64,000 bases of DNA, from positions 1 to 64,000 of the forward strand of contig JAVXGM010000001.1 of NCBI GenBank assembly GCA_036657395.1. The letters are read 5' to 3'. Both the position numbers and the translations under genes were made by a program. Source of the stretch: JAVXGM01 sp036657395 (lineage in GTDB: Bacteria; Bacillota; Clostridia; Peptostreptococcales; Anaerovoracaceae). A model generated the notes under the pieces. The model was given only the letters and a program-made list of their open reading frames with translations. It made no database searches and had not been told where the DNA came from. This document shows positions 1 through 8,654 of this stretch, in pieces; position 1 is the first letter of the stretch; each line of letters starts with the position of its first letter.

Positions 1-38
1 TTTTATGGAAATGTATTCCTTAGTCAGTTATCCTCTGG

Positions 39-1760
39 CTAATTAACCTTTCCTTTATTATCTTCCATATATGGTGTTGGATCTACTGCAACTCCGTCAA
101 TATCAAGTTGGAAATGACAATGGGGCCCGGTACTTCTGCCTGTACTGCCTGATATTGCAATCTTTTGCCCTGCATACACTTTGTCTCCCACTTTAGCAAT
201 TAATTCACTGTTATGGGCATAATATGTTACGTGCCCGTTCTGATGATCAATCATTATCAAATATCCAAAGCTACCTTTATAGCCTGAGAATTTGACGGTT
301 CCTCCATCAGCGGCATGAATGGAACTTCCCATTGGACAAGCCAGGTCAATGCCCTTATGTTCTCTGCCCCATCTTGGACCAAATCCGGAAGATTTGCGAT
401 AACTGTCAAGTGGCCAAATATATTTTCCATCTCCAATAGTCGGTGGTCTTTTCTTCGTACCAACTAGGACAACCTCTGTCACCGGATCTTTTTCTACTGT
501 AGTAACCAGTGGAATCTTTGTGGATTCTGCTCCATTGTTTTTTTCAACTCTGGCAGTAACCTCATTAATTCCCTTTTGCCCTTTTGTTTTAACTTTCGTA
601 TCTCCTTTATAAATTGAATCATCCTTTTTATTTTCAACTTTGAAGTCTACCTTTTCTTCGTATGTAGTCAGTTCAGATGTTTGCAATGTAACCATTGGCA
701 CTTTTTCCTGCAATTTAATCTGGCTACCTACTACCAGCTTTTCTGGGCTTACTCCCGGGTTCATGGCTATAATATCTCTTTCTGACATACCATTTGACTT
801 TGTAAGATCATCAAGGGTTTCTCCTGGAGCTACAATGTGCCACTTCTCTGCAGTCCCACCCGATGACAAAAGTTCTTCTGCCTCTTTCGTCTTCTGCAGC
901 TTTCCTAGGTTTGTACTTACATTCTGAATCTGTACATCTTCAACAAACCCTGCTTTTTCGATAACTGTATTCTTGTCCTTTTTAGTATATTTATCTTTAA
1001 TTCCATTAAGAACGTTTTTAGCTTCCTTCTCCGTTTGCACCACTGCAGTTTTTTGTCCATTAACATTAATAGCATATGCTTTTACGTTAATATCCTCCAT
1101 GTAAGTCAGCCTCTTCAATACTTCTTCTGATGTGTCAATATGAACATCAGAAGAAATGGTATCAACACGCTTAAATGTAATATCATCTTTTTTATCGATG
1201 ATTACTGGAATATCATTTTCTGCCGTTAATGCACCTTGAACTAGATCTGTAATCCTCAAAACATCTTCTTGCTCTTTTACTACTCCTAAAGCTTTCCCGT
1301 TATAAGAATATTCATATGCCATATAGTTGTTAAAAATGCTTACCATTCCTACTACGCAAAGGATCAAACACCCAAATACCGCTAACAACAATTTTCTATG
1401 TCGATGTGAAAGTTGCTTTAGCCTAGCTAAGTTTGTAATTTTTATGTATTCTATGTTTTCATTAGAAGCCTTCAATACGTCTTGTTCTGCTGCCTTTGGC
1501 TTTCTGATGATTTCTGTAACATGGGAAGCCTCTGGTTCTTCTGAAATTTTATTATCTGACAGCGCTTCTGGAATCTCTGGGTCAGCTGACTTTGATGCTT
1601 CTTGCTCTGCCGCAAATAAGTTCTCTAAATCTAGATATTCAACTTCTTCTGCTTCCCTCAGAACTTCCTCTTCTGTCGTATATACAACGGGCGATTCTGG
1701 CTTTGGCTCTTCGTTGGCTTCTCTTAATATATCTAAGATGTCAAGGTGTCTGTTTTCCAT
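39..1760 (-). CDS. Membrane-anchored M23 peptidase with LysM and G5-like domains
   Basis: A 573-residue protein predicted to cut peptidoglycan cross-bridges outside the cell. Visible parts, in order: an acidic, Glu-rich cytoplasmic tail (about 1-120); one membrane helix (about 122-145, LLLAVFGCLILCVVGMV); an extracellular linker region; a LysM domain (about 305-350, WHIVAPGETLDDL); a G5-like region (about 355-435); and a C-terminal M23 domain with HKGID and GPHCH zinc-ligand motifs. The family usually has HLH where this has HCH. I start at the ATG at 1760, which has AGAGG seven bases upstream; an upstream in-frame ATG at 1793 lies deeper in the preceding gene. It overlaps the end of the DnaD-like gene by 28 bases, so the two are probably translationally coupled. 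The M23 fold is clear; the exact bond cut is inferred from family. Confidence 0.9.
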   Translation of the reverse strand: MENRHLDILDILREANEEPKPESPVVYTTEEEVLREAEEVEYLDLENLFAAEQEASKSADPEIPEALSDNKISEEPEASHVTEIIRKPKAAEQDVLKASNENIEYIKITNLARLKQLSHRHRKLLLAVFGCLILCVVGMVSIFNNYMAYEYSYNGKALGVVKEQEDVLRITDLVQGALTAENDIPVIIDKKDDITFKRVDTISSDVHIDTSEEVLKRLTYMEDINVKAYAINVNGQKTAVVQTEKEAKNVLNGIKDKYTKKDKNTVIEKAGFVEDVQIQNVSTNLGKLQKTKEAEELLSSGGTAEKWHIVAPGETLDDLTKSNGMSERDIIAMNPGVSPEKLVVGSQIKLQEKVPMVTLQTSELTTYEEKVDFKVENKKDDSIYKGDTKVKTKGQKGINEVTARVEKNNGAESTKIPLVTTVEKDPVTEVVLVGTKKRPPTIGDGKYIWPLDSYRKSSGFGPRWGREHKGIDLACPMGSSIHAADGGTVKFSGYKGSFGYLIMIDHQNGHVTYYAHNSELIAKVGDKVYAGQKIAISGSTGRSTGPHCHFQLDIDGVAVDPTPYMEDNKGKVN

Positions 1761-3016
1761 AATTCTGCCTCTTTTGCACGTTGAGGAAAACATTCACAGC
1801 GTTCCCCATCGTCAGTAGTACCCGTATCACCACAAATTTCACATTTATAATGTACGTCCATAAAATTAACTTCGAAATTATTTTCTGTCAATAAAATTGC
1901 TTTTTCTTGACTTAATTGCTGATTCTTATTTTTCAAGCTTTCAATCAGGCTGGTTTTATCTACTCGATCCGAAATGATAGCCTTAGAAGTTTCCATTCTG
2001 ATCTGATTCATTTCATCTTCAATTTCCCTAATTCGTGGCACCTGGCTACACACCTGCCGCCTTCGCTCTTCTGCCGCTTCTTCTGCCTCACGAGCGATGT
2101 AATCATAGTACTTATTCACATCTGTTACTGATGCAACTTTAATTTTTCCGTCTACAGATTTACCCGTTTTTTCCTCATACCAATTGGTTAACACTTTGTT
2201 TACGTAGTTAATATTTGGATTTGAAATGCCAGTCGTTTTGCCACAGGCCTCTATTACCTTTTCAATACTATAGTCCATCTTATTAAACCATGTATCCATA
2301 ATTTTTTCTTCTTGTTGTGTTTCTTTTCTGTTAAAGCCTAATGCCTTAAAAATTCTCTTATATGCATATCGCCTCTGATCATTTTCCTCTAGATATTTTT
2401 CCACCATATCTGTATCTATAAGCCCCTTCGAAATCCATTGTTTTACTACTGTACCAACATAATTGACATTATGCTTTTTAAGGGAATGACAATAGGAATA
2501 TGCATAGATTATCACTTCAGGTTTTGCATTGTATTGATTAATCCATGATGTTATTTCCAACATTTCAGTTCCATTAATGACTTTTCCTGTAATTCTTTCA
2601 ATAGAACCATACATACCCTGTATATCTTTATCTTCCAAAACGGTTTTCGTATTTTCATCAATAGGGTCTTTTTTCTTTTCAGGCATTTTACCATAAAGCA
2701 TTTCTTTGGAATTAATAAATTCAACCTGATAATCAAACTTGTTTTCCTTATTTGATATATGTTTTTTAATCACCCCATAGCCTTCCCAATAAGACCATGC
2801 TTTTAATACGTCTTCTTCCTTAAGGCCTAACTGCTTAGCCACTGTTTCGTTGTTCATTGGCTGTTGCAAATCTGCGTACATTAGGGCAAAAAGGTATACT
2901 TTAACATAATCTCCTGGTGCTGATGCCATGTATTCATTGATAAAAATATTTTCCACCTGAGTGTCAAGCAAGTAAAAATCTTTTATTTGTTCCCGTTTAA
3001 AGTTCATTTGCCTCAT
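1733..3016 (-). CDS. DnaD-domain primosome protein fused to a helicase-loader N-terminal region
   Basis: A 427-residue protein. The first ~110 residues look like a DnaD N-terminal winged-helix region (YLLDTQVENIFINEYM), followed by a DnaB_2/DnaD C-terminal-type domain (about 130-290, with YNYVNKVLTNWYE-like sequence NYVNKVLTNWYEEK). The last ~110 residues contain a charged coiled coil and a zinc-type motif, CEICGDTG...CEC, matching the N-terminal part of DnaI/DnaC helicase loaders. The AAA+ ATPase half of such loaders is absent, and the next gene is an M23 peptidase. In related Clostridia a dnaD-like gene is normally followed by a separate dnaC/dnaI loader. The start at 3016 has GAAGGA at good spacing; a second ATG at 3007 is possible. 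It lies two genes downstream of dnaB, consistent with a role in loading DnaB at the origin. Homology is seen; function is inferred. Confidence 0.8.
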   Translation of the reverse strand: MRQMNFKREQIKDFYLLDTQVENIFINEYMASAPGDYVKVYLFALMYADLQQPMNNETVAKQLGLKEEDVLKAWSYWEGYGVIKKHISNKENKFDYQVEFINSKEMLYGKMPEKKKDPIDENTKTVLEDKDIQGMYGSIERITGKVINGTEMLEITSWINQYNAKPEVIIYAYSYCHSLKKHNVNYVGTVVKQWISKGLIDTDMVEKYLEENDQRRYAYKRIFKALGFNRKETQQEEKIMDTWFNKMDYSIEKVIEACGKTTGISNPNINYVNKVLTNWYEEKTGKSVDGKIKVASVTDVNKYYDYIAREAEEAAEERRRQVCSQVPRIREIEDEMNQIRMETSKAIISDRVDKTSLIESLKNKNQQLSQEKAILLTENNFEVNFMDVHYKCEICGDTGTTDDGERCECFPQRAKEAELWKTDTLTS

Positions 3017-3197
3017 TTAAATCCTTCAACAATTTTTCTAGGCTAATCCCGTGGCCTTCTGCAGCTTCTCCTAAATTTTCTGTACTGCCTCCTGGGCATC
3101 CTACACAATTCAATCCATGGTCAAGGAAAACATTCTCCAATTTTGGATTTATATCCAAAACTTCAAATATTTTCATATCTTCAGTAATCTTTTTCAT
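2997..3197 (-). CDS. DUF1858 domain protein
   Basis: A 66-residue protein that is essentially one DUF1858 (ScdA N-terminal-like) domain. It has the typical opening ITEDMKIFEVLDINPKLENVF and the paired cysteines of GLNCVGCPGG near residues 31-34. Such small proteins are found alone or fused to hybrid-cluster and iron-sulfur repair proteins in anaerobes; a redox or metal-related role is inferred, not shown. It sits three bases after dnaB and overlaps the DnaD-like gene by 20 bases, so it is co-transcribed with replication genes. Confidence 0.85.
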   Translation of the reverse strand: MKKITEDMKIFEVLDINPKLENVFLDHGLNCVGCPGGSTENLGEAAEGHGISLEKLLKDLNEANEL

Positions 3198-3199
3198 GG

Positions 3200-4525
3200 T
3201 TACCTCCCTATGTTGCTTTTATCTGCAAATCTTGTGTGTTTGCCGACCCAAGATACGTCTACGGTGTCTGTTGGACCGCTTCTGTTCTTGGCAACCATAA
3301 CTTCACATACGCCTGGTTTTTCTGATTCTTTATCATAATAATCATCTCTATATAAGAAAATTACAATGTCCGCATCTTGCTCTATTGATCCTGATTCTCT
3401 AAGGTCTGCCAGCATAGGATGATGATCCGTTCGCTGCTCTGGAGCTCTTGATAGCTGAGAAAGCACAAGCACTGGACAATCCAACTCTCTTGCTAGTAAT
3501 TTTAGATTTCTAGACAATGCCGAAACTTCTTGAGTTCTGCTATCTGTTTTACCCTCAAAGCTCATCAATTGCAAATAGTCTATAATAACCAAATCTAACC
3601 CTTTATCCATCTTCAATCTTCTGCATTTATTTTTCATTTCCATAATGGTAACACCTGGTGTGTCATCAATATGCAGACTAGCCTTGGAAAGTGAATCCAA
3701 AGCCATGTTTATATAATCCCAATCTTTTCTCTTTAGGTTCCCTGTTTTCAAATCTTTTAAATCCACACGTGACTCCATGGCCAGTAGTCTTTGCCCTAGC
3801 TGTGCCTTAGACATTTCCATACTGAAAATCAATATGTTAGCTCCAGCTTTTATAGCTGCCCCCTGAGCCATACTAAGTGCAAAAGCAGTCTTTCCCATGG
3901 CTGGTCTTGCGGCCAAAATAATCAGCTCGGATTTTTGCAATCCGGAAGTTAAGGAGTCAAGATCCTTAAATCCTGTAGTTACGCCTGTTAATGAGCCTTC
4001 CATCTGTGAGGCCTTATCGATAGTCTCAATATTTTCTAAAAGCACATCCTTAATATGAGCGTAATCACTCTTCTGCTTCTTTTGAGCAATCTCAAAGATT
4101 CCTCTTTCTGCAAAATCTAAAATCTTTTCTACTTCCATATTTTCTTCATAAGATTTCTGTAGAATATCTCCTGATGTTTCAATCAAATTTCTAAGGGCTG
4201 CTTTTTCCGCAATAATCTTCCCGTATTCCGCTGCATTTGCTGTAGATGGCACCCCCGTTGAAAGAGATGCAATATATGCTCTGCCACCCACCATATCCAG
4301 TGAATTTCTCCTTTTTAAGTCATCTGACACTGTAAGGGTATCTACAGGAACATTTCTTGAGGACAAATCTTTAATGCTTTCAAATATTTCCTTATGGATC
4401 TCGTTGTAAAAATCATCGGCTTTAACCACTTCCATGATTTCAAATAGAGCATCCTTACTGAGCAGGGCTGATCCTAAAACGGATTTTTCTGCCTCTTCAT
4501 TATGTGGTGGAATTCGCTCAATCAT
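3200..4525 (-). CDS. dnaB: Replicative DNA helicase
   Basis: A 441-residue hexameric 5'-3' helicase of the replication fork (named dnaC in Bacillus subtilis). An N-terminal DnaB domain (PHNEEAEKSVLGSAL) is followed by the RecA-like ATPase with Walker A ARPAMGKTAFAL near residue 205 and Walker B LVIIDYLQLM near 310. Length is normal for the family. It lies ten bases downstream of rplI, the usual rplI-dnaB pairing in Firmicutes. I see no intein or insertion. Confidence 0.97.
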   Translation of the reverse strand: MIERIPPHNEEAEKSVLGSALLSKDALFEIMEVVKADDFYNEIHKEIFESIKDLSSRNVPVDTLTVSDDLKRRNSLDMVGGRAYIASLSTGVPSTANAAEYGKIIAEKAALRNLIETSGDILQKSYEENMEVEKILDFAERGIFEIAQKKQKSDYAHIKDVLLENIETIDKASQMEGSLTGVTTGFKDLDSLTSGLQKSELIILAARPAMGKTAFALSMAQGAAIKAGANILIFSMEMSKAQLGQRLLAMESRVDLKDLKTGNLKRKDWDYINMALDSLSKASLHIDDTPGVTIMEMKNKCRRLKMDKGLDLVIIDYLQLMSFEGKTDSRTQEVSALSRNLKLLARELDCPVLVLSQLSRAPEQRTDHHPMLADLRESGSIEQDADIVIFLYRDDYYDKESEKPGVCEVMVAKNRSGPTDTVDVSWVGKHTRFADKSNIGR

Positions 4526-4535
4526 CTCATTCCCC

Positions 4536-4979
4536 TTAAACTGTAATATTCAATTTCAGGTTGGCCGTAACTTCGAAATAAAGCTTAACTGGAACAGTCG
4601 CTTGCCCCGCCTGTTTAATTGGCCCATCTAGCTTAATTTTTTTCTTGTCTACAACAACATCGTGTTGTTCTTTTAGCGCCTCGGAAATATGCTTCGAGGT
4701 AATAGCTCCAAACAATCTGCCACCTTCTCCGCCTTTTGCCTTTATATCCACTGTAAGACCATTTAAAAGCTCTGCTTTTTTCTCTGCAGCAGCGTGTTGC
4801 TCCGCCTTTTTTTCTTCCATTAGTGCCTTTTGTTTTTCTAAACTTCGCACATTTCCATCTGTGGCTTCTTTCGCCATTCCTCTTGGAATCAGCATATTTC
4901 TAGCATATCCATCATTAACCTTCACAACTTCTCCGGCTTTCCCGGATCCTTTTACATCTTTAAGTAATATTACGTTCAT
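4536..4979 (-). CDS. rplI: 50S ribosomal protein L9
   Basis: A 147-residue ribosomal protein of the large subunit. The N-terminal domain MNVILLKDVKGSGKAGEVVKV is the family signature; a long central helix rich in Lys/Ala/Glu follows (about 45-75), and then the C-terminal RNA-binding domain with GGEGGRLFGAITSKHI. Strong Shine-Dalgarno (TAGGAGGATAT before ATG). It lies between gdpP and dnaB, a conserved Firmicutes arrangement. Confidence 0.97.
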   Translation of the reverse strand: MNVILLKDVKGSGKAGEVVKVNDGYARNMLIPRGMAKEATDGNVRSLEKQKALMEEKKAEQHAAAEKKAELLNGLTVDIKAKGGEGGRLFGAITSKHISEALKEQHDVVVDKKKIKLDGPIKQAGQATVPVKLYFEVTANLKLNITV

Positions 4980-5001
4980 TATATCCTCCTAATATGTTGT
5001 T

Positions 5002-6759
5002 TTAAAGAACTTCCTTAAGAATTTCTTTCAATTGCTCTATAGTCTCCTCTGGGGTAGTTGAAACCCGTGCCCCCGCTGTATTTAAATGACCTCCGCCACC
5101 GAATTTTTCCATTATCAGCTGTACGTTAACTTCTCCAAGTGACCTGGCACTAACTACTGTATCTCCTTCTTCATTTTTGCCTACTACAAAGGTTGCTCTT
5201 ATGCCTTTAACGCTGAGTAATTCATCGGCCACTTGTGAATTAACAATCTGTGCATTCACATTCTCTCCAGGACAAATTGATATGGCAATATTCCCTTCGA
5301 TAAACTGAGCATTAGCCACACATTTTGATCTGATTTTAAAGCTTTCAAGATCCGCCTGAAAATACCTTTTTACAGAAGTAGTATCTGCGCCGCATCGCCG
5401 TAGCCACGAGGCTGCTTCAAAGGTACGTACGCCAGTTTTAACCGCAAACCTATTTGTGTCAACAGTAATTCCTGCCAAAAGAGCTTCTGCTTCAAATTTA
5501 GTAAGAATCTTTTTTTCATCTGAATACTGAACAATCTCTGTAACAAGCTCTGCTGTAGAAGATGCATAAGGCTCCATATAAGATAAAATTTGATTATCTA
5601 TAGCATTTTCTGCTCTTCTATGATGATCTATTACTACAAGGCGTGGGGCAATTTCTAAAAGTTCAGGGCTCTCAACAAGTTCTGGTCTATGAGTATCTAA
5701 GATAATGAGCAAAGTATTTTCATCTGCCATAGCAATAGCTTTCTCAGAGCTTATGAACTGATATTCTTCTGTTTCAACTGCTGCCTCATATATAATGGTC
5801 AGTGCTTCGTTATAGTTGTTTATAACCACGTATGCATCTTTTTTTACAGTCTCTGCAATCCTGTAAACACCTAATGCCGAACCAAAACAATCCATATCTG
5901 GATTCTTATGTCCCATAATAATAACTTTTGACGATTGTTCCATAAGCTGTTTAAGAGCATGGGCAATGATTCTTGATTTGCCTTTATTGCCTTTCTCTAC
6001 CGCCTGGGTCTTACCTCCATAATATTCAATTTTTCTTATATCTTTTACTACGGCCTGGTCGCCTCCCCGTCCTAAAGCCAAGTCTAGGCTATCTGCCGCA
6101 TATTGCTCGGTCTGTGCAGGTGTCTTTCCTCCAACTCCGATACCAATACTTAAAGTTACTGGAAAATCTGCTTCGGTTTCAATCCCTCGAACATCATCTA
6201 AAATTGCAACCTTACTTTCAATTAATTTTGTATATTGACAATATGAAAAAACCAAGAAATACAAATGGTTTTTTAACCTTGTAACGGATGCTTCCATCTT
6301 GATTGCCCAGTGTCGAATCGTCTTGTCAATTTCAGAAGAAACTATAATTCGTGCTTCTTCTCCTGTGGTAGCCACAAGACCATCAAAATTATCTACATTG
6401 ACAATAGCCATACACAGCCTCTCACGATTGTGTAGTGTTTTCAGTGCTTCATAATTAGTCACATCAATAAAGTACATAACAATGCTGGCTGTCTCTCCTA
6501 CTCCAATAAAAGAAGTCTGAATTTTAAACTTCTTACCACTTCTAGAAATGGTAAGAGGTTCTTCTTTTTCTGTAGCTTCAATAATATGGGAATGCTTTAT
6601 TCCAGTTAATGCATAAACATCTGCCTCTGTAATTCCATCATAAATAAACACATCACCAATTTTCGAATTAGCTCGTGAAACCTTGCCTTCTGCATTTATT
6701 ACGCAAAGTGGTATAGGTGAATACTTAGAGAGTAATTTTTCTATTCGACTAACATACAT
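5002..6759 (-). CDS. gdpP: GdpP-like cyclic-di-AMP phosphodiesterase without membrane segments
   Basis: A 585-residue DHH/DHHA1 phosphodiesterase predicted to hydrolyse c-di-AMP. Order: PAS domain (about 12-105), degenerate GGDEF domain (about 110-245, GRGGDQ in place of GGDEF), DHH domain (HKNPDMDCFG, LDTHRPE, VIDHHRR) and DHHA1 (GGGGHLNTAGAR near the C terminus). Family members usually begin with two membrane helices and are about 650 residues; here the protein starts directly before the PAS domain. The upstream DNA gives no longer reading: an in-frame TAG lies 13-15 bases before the ATG, and the previous gene ends only 27 bases away. The start has AGGAG at suitable spacing. It follows yybS, as in Bacillus. 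Likely cytosolic, perhaps held at the membrane by YybS; that is inference. Confidence 0.9.
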   Translation of the reverse strand: MYVSRIEKLLSKYSPIPLCVINAEGKVSRANSKIGDVFIYDGITEADVYALTGIKHSHIIEATEKEEPLTISRSGKKFKIQTSFIGVGETASIVMYFIDVTNYEALKTLHNRERLCMAIVNVDNFDGLVATTGEEARIIVSSEIDKTIRHWAIKMEASVTRLKNHLYFLVFSYCQYTKLIESKVAILDDVRGIETEADFPVTLSIGIGVGGKTPAQTEQYAADSLDLALGRGGDQAVVKDIRKIEYYGGKTQAVEKGNKGKSRIIAHALKQLMEQSSKVIIMGHKNPDMDCFGSALGVYRIAETVKKDAYVVINNYNEALTIIYEAAVETEEYQFISSEKAIAMADENTLLIILDTHRPELVESPELLEIAPRLVVIDHHRRAENAIDNQILSYMEPYASSTAELVTEIVQYSDEKKILTKFEAEALLAGITVDTNRFAVKTGVRTFEAASWLRRCGADTTSVKRYFQADLESFKIRSKCVANAQFIEGNIAISICPGENVNAQIVNSQVADELLSVKGIRATFVVGKNEEGDTVVSARSLGEVNVQLIMEKFGGGGHLNTAGARVSTTPEETIEQLKEILKEVL

Positions 6760-6786
6760 GAATAAATTCTCCTATGATTCTTGGAG

Positions 6787-7524
6787 TTATCTTAATCTTC
6801 CCTTTAAACCGATAACTAGGTCTAAAATTCCCAAAAGTAAAAGCACTATTTGTCCTATGCCCGAAATGAATAAAAAAGCTATAATAATAACTGCAATGGC
6901 TTGATGTATTCTCTTTCTATAGCAAAATGTAAAAACAACAGCCATCCCTTGCAAGCAGAAAGTAAAATTAAATAGCCCGCTTACATTAAGGTATAAAACA
7001 TTGTCTGGCCAAATTCCAAGAGCTGTAATCCCCCAAGAAAACAAATATATTATTGCCCAACCTAAAATAGATTTTCTGGGTAGGGAAAAATATCTGAATT
7101 TAGCCATTGGAAACGCTGAACTTCCTCCTGGTTTTATAATTTTGCTTAAAATGATATATTCTATATAGCCTGAAACTGCTGCAATTATACAAATTACTGA
7201 AGGTATTGCATCTGCTGCTTCCCCATAAAAATTGGTGAAAAACACTATTTTTTCCGCCTGGGTAGCCTTAGTCATATCTAAACTTTCGATGAGGGCTTGA
7301 TTACTTGCCAAAATTTTTGCCATATAATCTATGCTTTCACTCATAATTGAGAATATGCTGTTTCCCGATGCTGCGGCTAAAATAAATACCAATGTAGTTC
7401 CAACTGCTGCTCCAACGATTCCTTCCAGTATTGCTCTATAGGGAGGAACTCTTTTAATAATAGCCCTAGAAATAACTGGTATTGGCAAAAAAATTGCCAC
7501 GAAAATTGCTAATGATAAATACAT
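6787..7524 (-). CDS. YybS-like (DUF2232) membrane protein
   Basis: A 245-residue polytopic membrane protein with about seven hydrophobic segments, starting at YLSLAIFVAIFLPIPV and ending in a strong pair, AVIIIAFLFISGIGQIVLLLLGILDLVIG. It matches DUF2232/YybS by composition and by its position directly upstream of gdpP. I choose the ATG at 7524 because AAGGAG precedes it by a good spacing; the ATG at 7548 has no ribosome site. It is shorter than the roughly 300 residues usual for YybS. Function unknown; a partnership with GdpP is inferred from conserved adjacency. Confidence 0.75.
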   Translation of the reverse strand: MYLSLAIFVAIFLPIPVISRAIIKRVPPYRAILEGIVGAAVGTTLVFILAAASGNSIFSIMSESIDYMAKILASNQALIESLDMTKATQAEKIVFFTNFYGEAADAIPSVICIIAAVSGYIEYIILSKIIKPGGSSAFPMAKFRYFSLPRKSILGWAIIYLFSWGITALGIWPDNVLYLNVSGLFNFTFCLQGMAVVFTFCYRKRIHQAIAVIIIAFLFISGIGQIVLLLLGILDLVIGLKGRLR

Positions 7525-7571
7525 GAAAACTCCTTGATTTCGCTTCATATCTACAAAGATAGATACTCATT

Positions 7572-7601
7572 ATTATACCATAACACCAGGTCTTTGTCTG
7601 C
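7572..7601 (-). promoter_or_regulatory. Promoter for yybS-gdpP-rplI-dnaB
   Basis: On the minus strand a perfect TATAAT (7572-7577) is preceded by TGG, making an extended -10 element, and CAGACA lies 17 bases further upstream as a weak -35. It is 48 bases upstream of the chosen yybS start and downstream of the rpsR terminator, so the yybS operon appears to have its own promoter. Confidence 0.6.
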
Positions 7602-7635
7602 CCCTACATATAGTGTCTAACTTTGTTTGATCACT

Positions 7636-7666
7636 AAAAAAGTGACAGCCAGATACCGTCACTTTT
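7636..7666 (-). terminator. Intrinsic terminator after rpsR
   Basis: On the minus strand AAAAGTGAC and GTCACTTTT form a nine-base-pair stem with an 11-base loop, followed by further T residues. It lies 18 bases after the rpsR stop and closes the rpsF-ssb-rpsR operon. Confidence 0.8.
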
Positions 7667-7683
7667 AAAATTTTCTTATATTA

Positions 7684-7920
7684 CTAGTCTGTAGTATATG
7701 GTAGTAATGCTACAGCTCTTGCTCTCTTAATTGCTGTAGTTACTTCTCTTTGATGTACAGCACAAGTGCCTGTAATTCTCTTAGGTAAAATCTTACCTCT
7801 TTCAGTTATATACTTTCTTAGTTTTTCAACATCTTTGTAATCTATTGTTTCTGTCTTGTCGGCGCAGAATTGACATACTTTTTTCTTTCTGAATCCGCCG
7901 CCACGTCTTCTATCCATCAT
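7684..7920 (-). CDS. rpsR: 30S ribosomal protein S18
   Basis: A 78-residue small-subunit protein. The body (IDYKDVEKLRKYITERGKI, RITGTCAVHQREVTTAIKRAR) is typical of S18. The N-terminal VCQFCADK plus later Cys/His residues indicates a zinc-binding form. Two adjacent ATG codons occur; the first has AAGGAG about nine bases upstream. Last gene of rpsF-ssb-rpsR. Confidence 0.97.
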   Translation of the reverse strand: MMDRRRGGGFRKKKVCQFCADKTETIDYKDVEKLRKYITERGKILPKRITGTCAVHQREVTTAIKRARAVALLPYTTD

Positions 7921-7939
7921 GGCTATGTTCTCCTTTCAC

Positions 7940-8356
7940 TTAAAATGGAATATCTTCATCTTCCAATGCTTGGAATCCTTCTGGAATACCAGACGCTTCT
8001 TCCCTCTTTGGTGCTGAAGGACTAGCAGAACGCTCTGCCTTGTCTCCCCATTCTAAAAATTCTACTCTATCGGCAACAACGTCTGTAGTATAAACAGTTG
8101 CTCCGTCTTTATTTTGATAACTTCCTGTTTGGATTCTGCCTTGTATACCAACGAGTCTGCCTTTTACTAAAAAGCGCTCGCAATTTTCCGCCTGCTTTCC
8201 AAAAACTGTTACTCTTGGGAAGTCTGTCTGCTTTTCTTTGTCTGCTCTTTGCGGTCTATCAATGGCAACCGTAAATGTAGCAACGGCTAGCTGTGCAGAA
8301 GTATATCTAACTTCGGGGTCTCTTGTTAATCTACCTATCAGTACTACATTATTCAT
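7940..8356 (-). CDS. ssb: Single-stranded DNA-binding protein
   Basis: A 138-residue SSB. The OB-fold opens with MNNVVLIGRLTRDPEVRYT, and the acidic partner-binding tail ends in DEDIPF, the conserved hexapeptide-type tail. The linker after residue 105 is short. Located between rpsF and rpsR as in nearly all Firmicutes, co-transcribed from the rpsF promoter. Confidence 0.97.
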   Translation of the reverse strand: MNNVVLIGRLTRDPEVRYTSAQLAVATFTVAIDRPQRADKEKQTDFPRVTVFGKQAENCERFLVKGRLVGIQGRIQTGSYQNKDGATVYTTDVVADRVEFLEWGDKAERSASPSAPKREEASGIPEGFQALEDEDIPF

Positions 8357-8366
8357 TGTATTCCCC

Positions 8367-8654
8367 CTATTTGTCTTCTTTGTTAATAATCATGTGTCTG
8401 ACTACGTTGTCTGAGATTTTTAATCTTCTGTCTAATTCTTTTGGAAGATCCTCAGTTGCTTTAAACTCTACTACTACGTAGTATCCGTCATTCTTTTTCT
8501 GAATCGGATAAGCAAGCTTTCTCATTCCCCATACGTCTACCTTTGTAACTTCTCCGCTTACATTGATAATCTCTTGTACGATTTCAACAGTTGCGTCTTT
8601 CTTTTCTTGTTCTAGCGTAGAATCGATAACGAACATAACTTCATAATTTGTCAT
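8367..8654 (-). CDS. rpsF: 30S ribosomal protein S6
   Basis: A 95-residue small-subunit protein (TNYEVMFVIDSTLEQEKKDA, with VDVWGMRKLAYPIQKKNDGYY in the middle). I start at ATG 8654 because GGGAGGTG lies six bases upstream; an in-frame GTG at 8663 falls inside that ribosome site. First gene of rpsF-ssb-rpsR, with a long structured leader. Confidence 0.97.
   Translation of the reverse strand: MTNYEVMFVIDSTLEQEKKDATVEIVQEIINVSGEVTKVDVWGMRKLAYPIQKKNDGYYVVVEFKATEDLPKELDRRLKISDNVVRHMIINKEDK

Noticed and set aside
1..38. Possible gene end or terminator at the left edge
   Set aside because: Too short; no stem-loop or coding signal could be supported.
1327..1818. 163-codon plus-strand ORF opposite the M23 gene
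   Set aside because: Ser/Phe-rich antisense shadow of a clear coding frame, no ribosome site and no family resemblance.
5002..6786. Frameshift that removed the GdpP membrane helices
   Set aside because: The 27-base gap to yybS cannot encode two helices and contains an in-frame stop; no helix-coding remnant was found.
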